From contig CAMBWM010000084.1 of the NCBI GenBank assembly GCA_945871335.1, forward strand, positions 1 through 9,132: 9,132 bases of DNA. Direction: 5' to 3'. Numbering within the stretch: the first letter of the stretch is position 1; every line of letters begins with the position of its first letter. Below are positions 7,243 to 9,132 of this stretch, in pieces. The notes under the pieces are model-generated. The model ran no database searches, had not been told where the DNA came from, and saw only the letters and a program-made list of their open reading frames with translations. The translations under genes were made by a program, and so were the position numbers. Source of the stretch: Polaromonas sp. YR568 (GTDB lineage Bacteria; Pseudomonadota; Gammaproteobacteria; Burkholderiales; Burkholderiaceae).

Positions 7243-9132
7243 TCAGCTCCGGCAGATTGACCGGCAGCCGGATGCCGCCGGTCACAATCTGCAAGGTAGA
7301 GCCGTTGTTGCCGATGCGCAGTGTGACGTCGGCCACTGCGCCCTGACCCGATCCGCAAGACGTGGCGGCATTGATAAGCGTAAAGTCGCTGTCGTTTAGG
7401 TCTACTTCACGATAAGTGAAAACAGGTGTGCTTGCATAAATGCTAAAACCTGTGACCGGTTCTGCATAGACCGATACCGTAGTGATGCACGCACCAAACG
7501 CACACAATATGGGGCGGCCACTATTGACAACCGCATTGACCCCCCAAACTGGCGTCAAAGTGAAGTCAAATCCGGTGAAATTGCGCTTGTGTAGCATCTG
7601 CACACTGGTCAGGCCGGTGCCCCACGAGCTCACCGCTGTGTCGGTGTTCCAATAGCTGCTGTTGACTGAGCCCTCTTTGAGCCCGACCAGCCCGCCGACG
7701 TTGCTGCCGTTCAACGTGCCCGTGGCGTAGCTCGTGCTGACCGCGCCCTGGTTCAACCCGACCAGCCCGCCGACGTTGATTTTGCCGCTCACCGCCCCCG
7801 TTGCGTAGCTGTTGCTGATCGTGCCGTTGAGGCCCCCCACCAGCCCGCCAGCATGGGTGCCGGTCGACGCCACCGCCCCCGTGGCGTAGCTGTTGCTAAC
7901 GTTGGTGTTTACGCCCATGGACCCCACCAGCCCGCCGGTGTTGTTCATTCCCGATACCGTCCCCGTGGCGTAGCTCTGACTGACCGTGGAGGCTTTGTTC
8001 GAGGCGTCACCCAGCATTGACCCCACCAGCCCGCCAGCTTTGAAAGTAGCCACCGTTGCCCCCCCCGTGGAGTTGCTGTTCCAGATCGTGCTGTTGCCCG
8101 CGAGTACCCCGACCAGCCCGCCGGCGTTGCTCCGCCCGGTCACGCGTGCATCCACCAGACTCACGTTTCGAATGGAACTAGAGTTTGTGCTTCGTCCAAA
8201 CAGTCCAGCGCCGTCTGATAAAGGCCGATTGATGGTGAGGTTGCTGATGGTGTGGCCCAGGCCGTCAAAGGTGGTCACGAATGGTCTGCCCGATGGGGCC
8301 TCACTGCTTCCAATGGGCATAAAGCCGGCGCCGCCGTTCCACAAAGCCGTAGGGGTAGCGTCGATATTGCTGCCGAGGGCGTAGTTAATACCCACGCCCA
8401 GATTGCCACCCATGCCCTGCAAATCAGTGGTGGTGGTGCTGCCCGCCAACCCCAAACTAGTGATGACGGTGTATTGCTTGACGGCACCATCAGAGCCCTG
8501 CCGCGTGGTGAAATTGGTCGTCCCGGCGGGCAGATTGACTACCGCACCGGGGGCGGTGGTGATGTTGCTGGTGTTACCTCCTGCAACTGCGTTTTGACCG
8601 AATACCAGGGCGAGGCTGGCCGTGCTTGTTGCGTTCAGGTTGGCGTTGATGTTGATGTTGCGGTGCGCGCTTAAGGTGAGTTTGTTGGCACTCCACGCGA
8701 CGGCACTGTTGACGAAGATGTCGCCGTTGCCCCCCGTCGTTGCGCTGGTGGCGATGCTGACATTGCTGCTGCCCAAACTAGTGGAAAGTGTGCTTGCGCC
8801 TATGCCTGAAGTTGTTAGGGCGGCACTGCCCGCCGCGATGGTGAAATCCACCGGGTCAATCAGCCAGGTACCGGAGTTACCGGCAGGCGCAGCGGTGGTG
8901 ATGTTGGCAGCGTCGGCGATGTTGACGTGGGCGGCGCTGGTTTCAATAAAGCCACCGTTGCCGCCATTCGGAGCACTGGCGTCGAGGGTGCCGCCGACGT
9001 TGACGGTGCCTGCCGCCATGCCGCCCAGCAGGATGATGGTGCCGTTGTGCTCTTGCACCGTGCGCGCTTCGATGATGCCGGTGTTGTTGACCACGCTGGC
9101 AAGCAGTGCGTCTTTGGCACCCGCGCTCATGA
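7235..9132 (-). CDS. TpsA exoprotein, filamentous haemagglutinin/HMW1A type with GLUG repeats (5' end outside window)
   Basis: The open frame runs off the window at 9132. The Met at 9130 is internal, because the sequence around it is ordinary mid-protein beta-helix; residues below are counted from that Met (631 visible). GGTLDASAPNGGNGGFIETSA (46-66) and GTWLIDPVDFTIA (87-99) are classic of FHA/HMW1-like TpsA passengers. They are followed by a beta-helical stretch (about 120-240), then NGGAGFMPIG and FDGLGHTISNLTINRP (288-303), which lead into a GLUG repeat array (about 307-498). A closing segment, NFTGFDFTLTPVWG (517-530) to SGRPIL, precedes a tail with Cys543, Cys548 and Cys592. The N-terminal signal peptide and TPS secretion domain must lie beyond 9132. 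The product is expected to be secreted through the adjacent TpsB and to act at the cell surface, perhaps in adhesion or biofilm. That role comes from the family and is not shown here. Confidence 0.93.
   Translation of the reverse strand, partial: MSAGAKDALLASVVNNTGIIEARTVQEHNGTIILLGGMAAGTVNVGGTLDASAPNGGNGGFIETSAAHVNIADAANITTAAPAGNSGTWLIDPVDFTIAAGSAALTTSGIGASTLSTSLGSSNVSIATSATTGGNGDIFVNSAVAWSANKLTLSAHRNININANLNATSTASLALVFGQNAVAGGNTSNITTAPGAVVNLPAGTTNFTTRQGSDGAVKQYTVITSLGLAGSTTTTDLQGMGGNLGVGINYALGSNIDATPTALWNGGAGFMPIGSSEAPSGRPFVTTFDGLGHTISNLTINRPLSDGAGLFGRSTNSSSIRNVSLVDARVTGRSNAGGLVGVLAGNSTIWNSNSTGGATVATFKAGGLVGSMLGDASNKASTVSQSYATGTVSGMNNTGGLVGSMGVNTNVSNSYATGAVASTGTHAGGLVGGLNGTISNSYATGAVSGKINVGGLVGLNQGAVSTSYATGTLNGSNVGGLVGLKEGSVNSSYWNTDTAVSSWGTGLTSVQMLHKRNFTGFDFTLTPVWGVNAVVNSGRPILCAFGACITTVSVYAEPVTGFSIYASTPVFTYREVDLNDSDFTLINAATSCGSGQGAVADVTLRIGNNGSTLQIVTGGIRLPVNLPELNE
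7637..8212 (-). repeat. GLUG repeat array inside the TpsA gene
   Basis: The translated array has one degenerate unit (GAGLFG at residues 307-312) and six units with the core GGLVG starting at 337, 366, 399, 428, 454 and 479, so the period is 25-33 residues. Four units carry SYATG (386, 414, 441 and 467), and the last ends in SSYWNTD. This matches the GLUG motif (GGLVG..NGxIxNSYATG), a short repeat found in bacterial surface proteins. The DNA is also repetitive: an identical 22-base block occurs at 7682-7703 and 7757-7778, exactly 75 bases apart, keeping frame. Confidence 0.9.

Noticed and set aside
7637..8212. Regularly spaced repeats that at first sight could suggest a CRISPR array
   Set aside because: The repeats stay in one open reading frame and encode GGLVG and SYATG motifs with variable 75-99 base spacing; repeats and intervals are both coding, and no cas gene is present.
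463..9130. Met at 9130 as the true start of the TpsA gene
   Set aside because: No signal peptide or TPS domain follows it, and the sequence there is typical mid-passenger beta-helix, so the gene continues past the window edge.

Overview
All genes in this window lie on the minus strand, so the layout reads from high to low coordinates. The sequence looks like a betaproteobacterial chromosome, most likely order Burkholderiales and perhaps a Comamonadaceae-like genus (Rhodoferax or Polaromonas type). That is inferred from the style of the encoded proteins and the moderately GC-rich coding sequence, not from a marker gene.

Region 1 (9132 to 5527) is a two-partner secretion (type Vb) locus. It starts inside a large TpsA exoprotein of the filamentous haemagglutinin/HMW1A type, whose N-terminal secretion domain lies beyond the window edge. 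What remains is a beta-helical passenger segment, an array of about seven GLUG-type repeats, and a short cysteine-bearing C-terminal tail. Its stop codon overlaps the start of a complete TpsB outer-membrane transporter (FhaC/ShlB family) by 8 bases, so the exporter and its substrate are probably translationally coupled.

Region 2 (5526 to 5298) is a 229-base non-coding gap. It holds a terminator-like hairpin just after tpsB, an AT-rich stretch with an inverted repeat, and a second hairpin in the presumed leader of the next gene. It probably separates the secretion locus from the polysaccharide locus.

Region 3 (5297 to 1) is a nucleotide-sugar block for surface polysaccharide. First comes a membrane-bound WbpM/CapD-type UDP-N-acetylhexosamine 4,6-dehydratase. 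It is followed by the dTDP-L-rhamnose genes in the order rmlB, rmlD, rmlA, rmlC, the last cut by the window edge. The rml genes are packed with a 2-base gap or ATGA overlaps. Together they would make dTDP-L-rhamnose from glucose-1-phosphate and a 4-keto-6-deoxy-HexNAc precursor, both typical O-antigen or capsule building blocks. No glycosyltransferase, flippase or polymerase is inside the window.

No RNA gene, mobile element, CRISPR array or phage gene was seen. Every gene belongs to a known family, and I do not see convincing evidence for a wholly new system. The least explained parts are the TpsA C-terminal tail, the repeat array, and the structured gap between the two loci.
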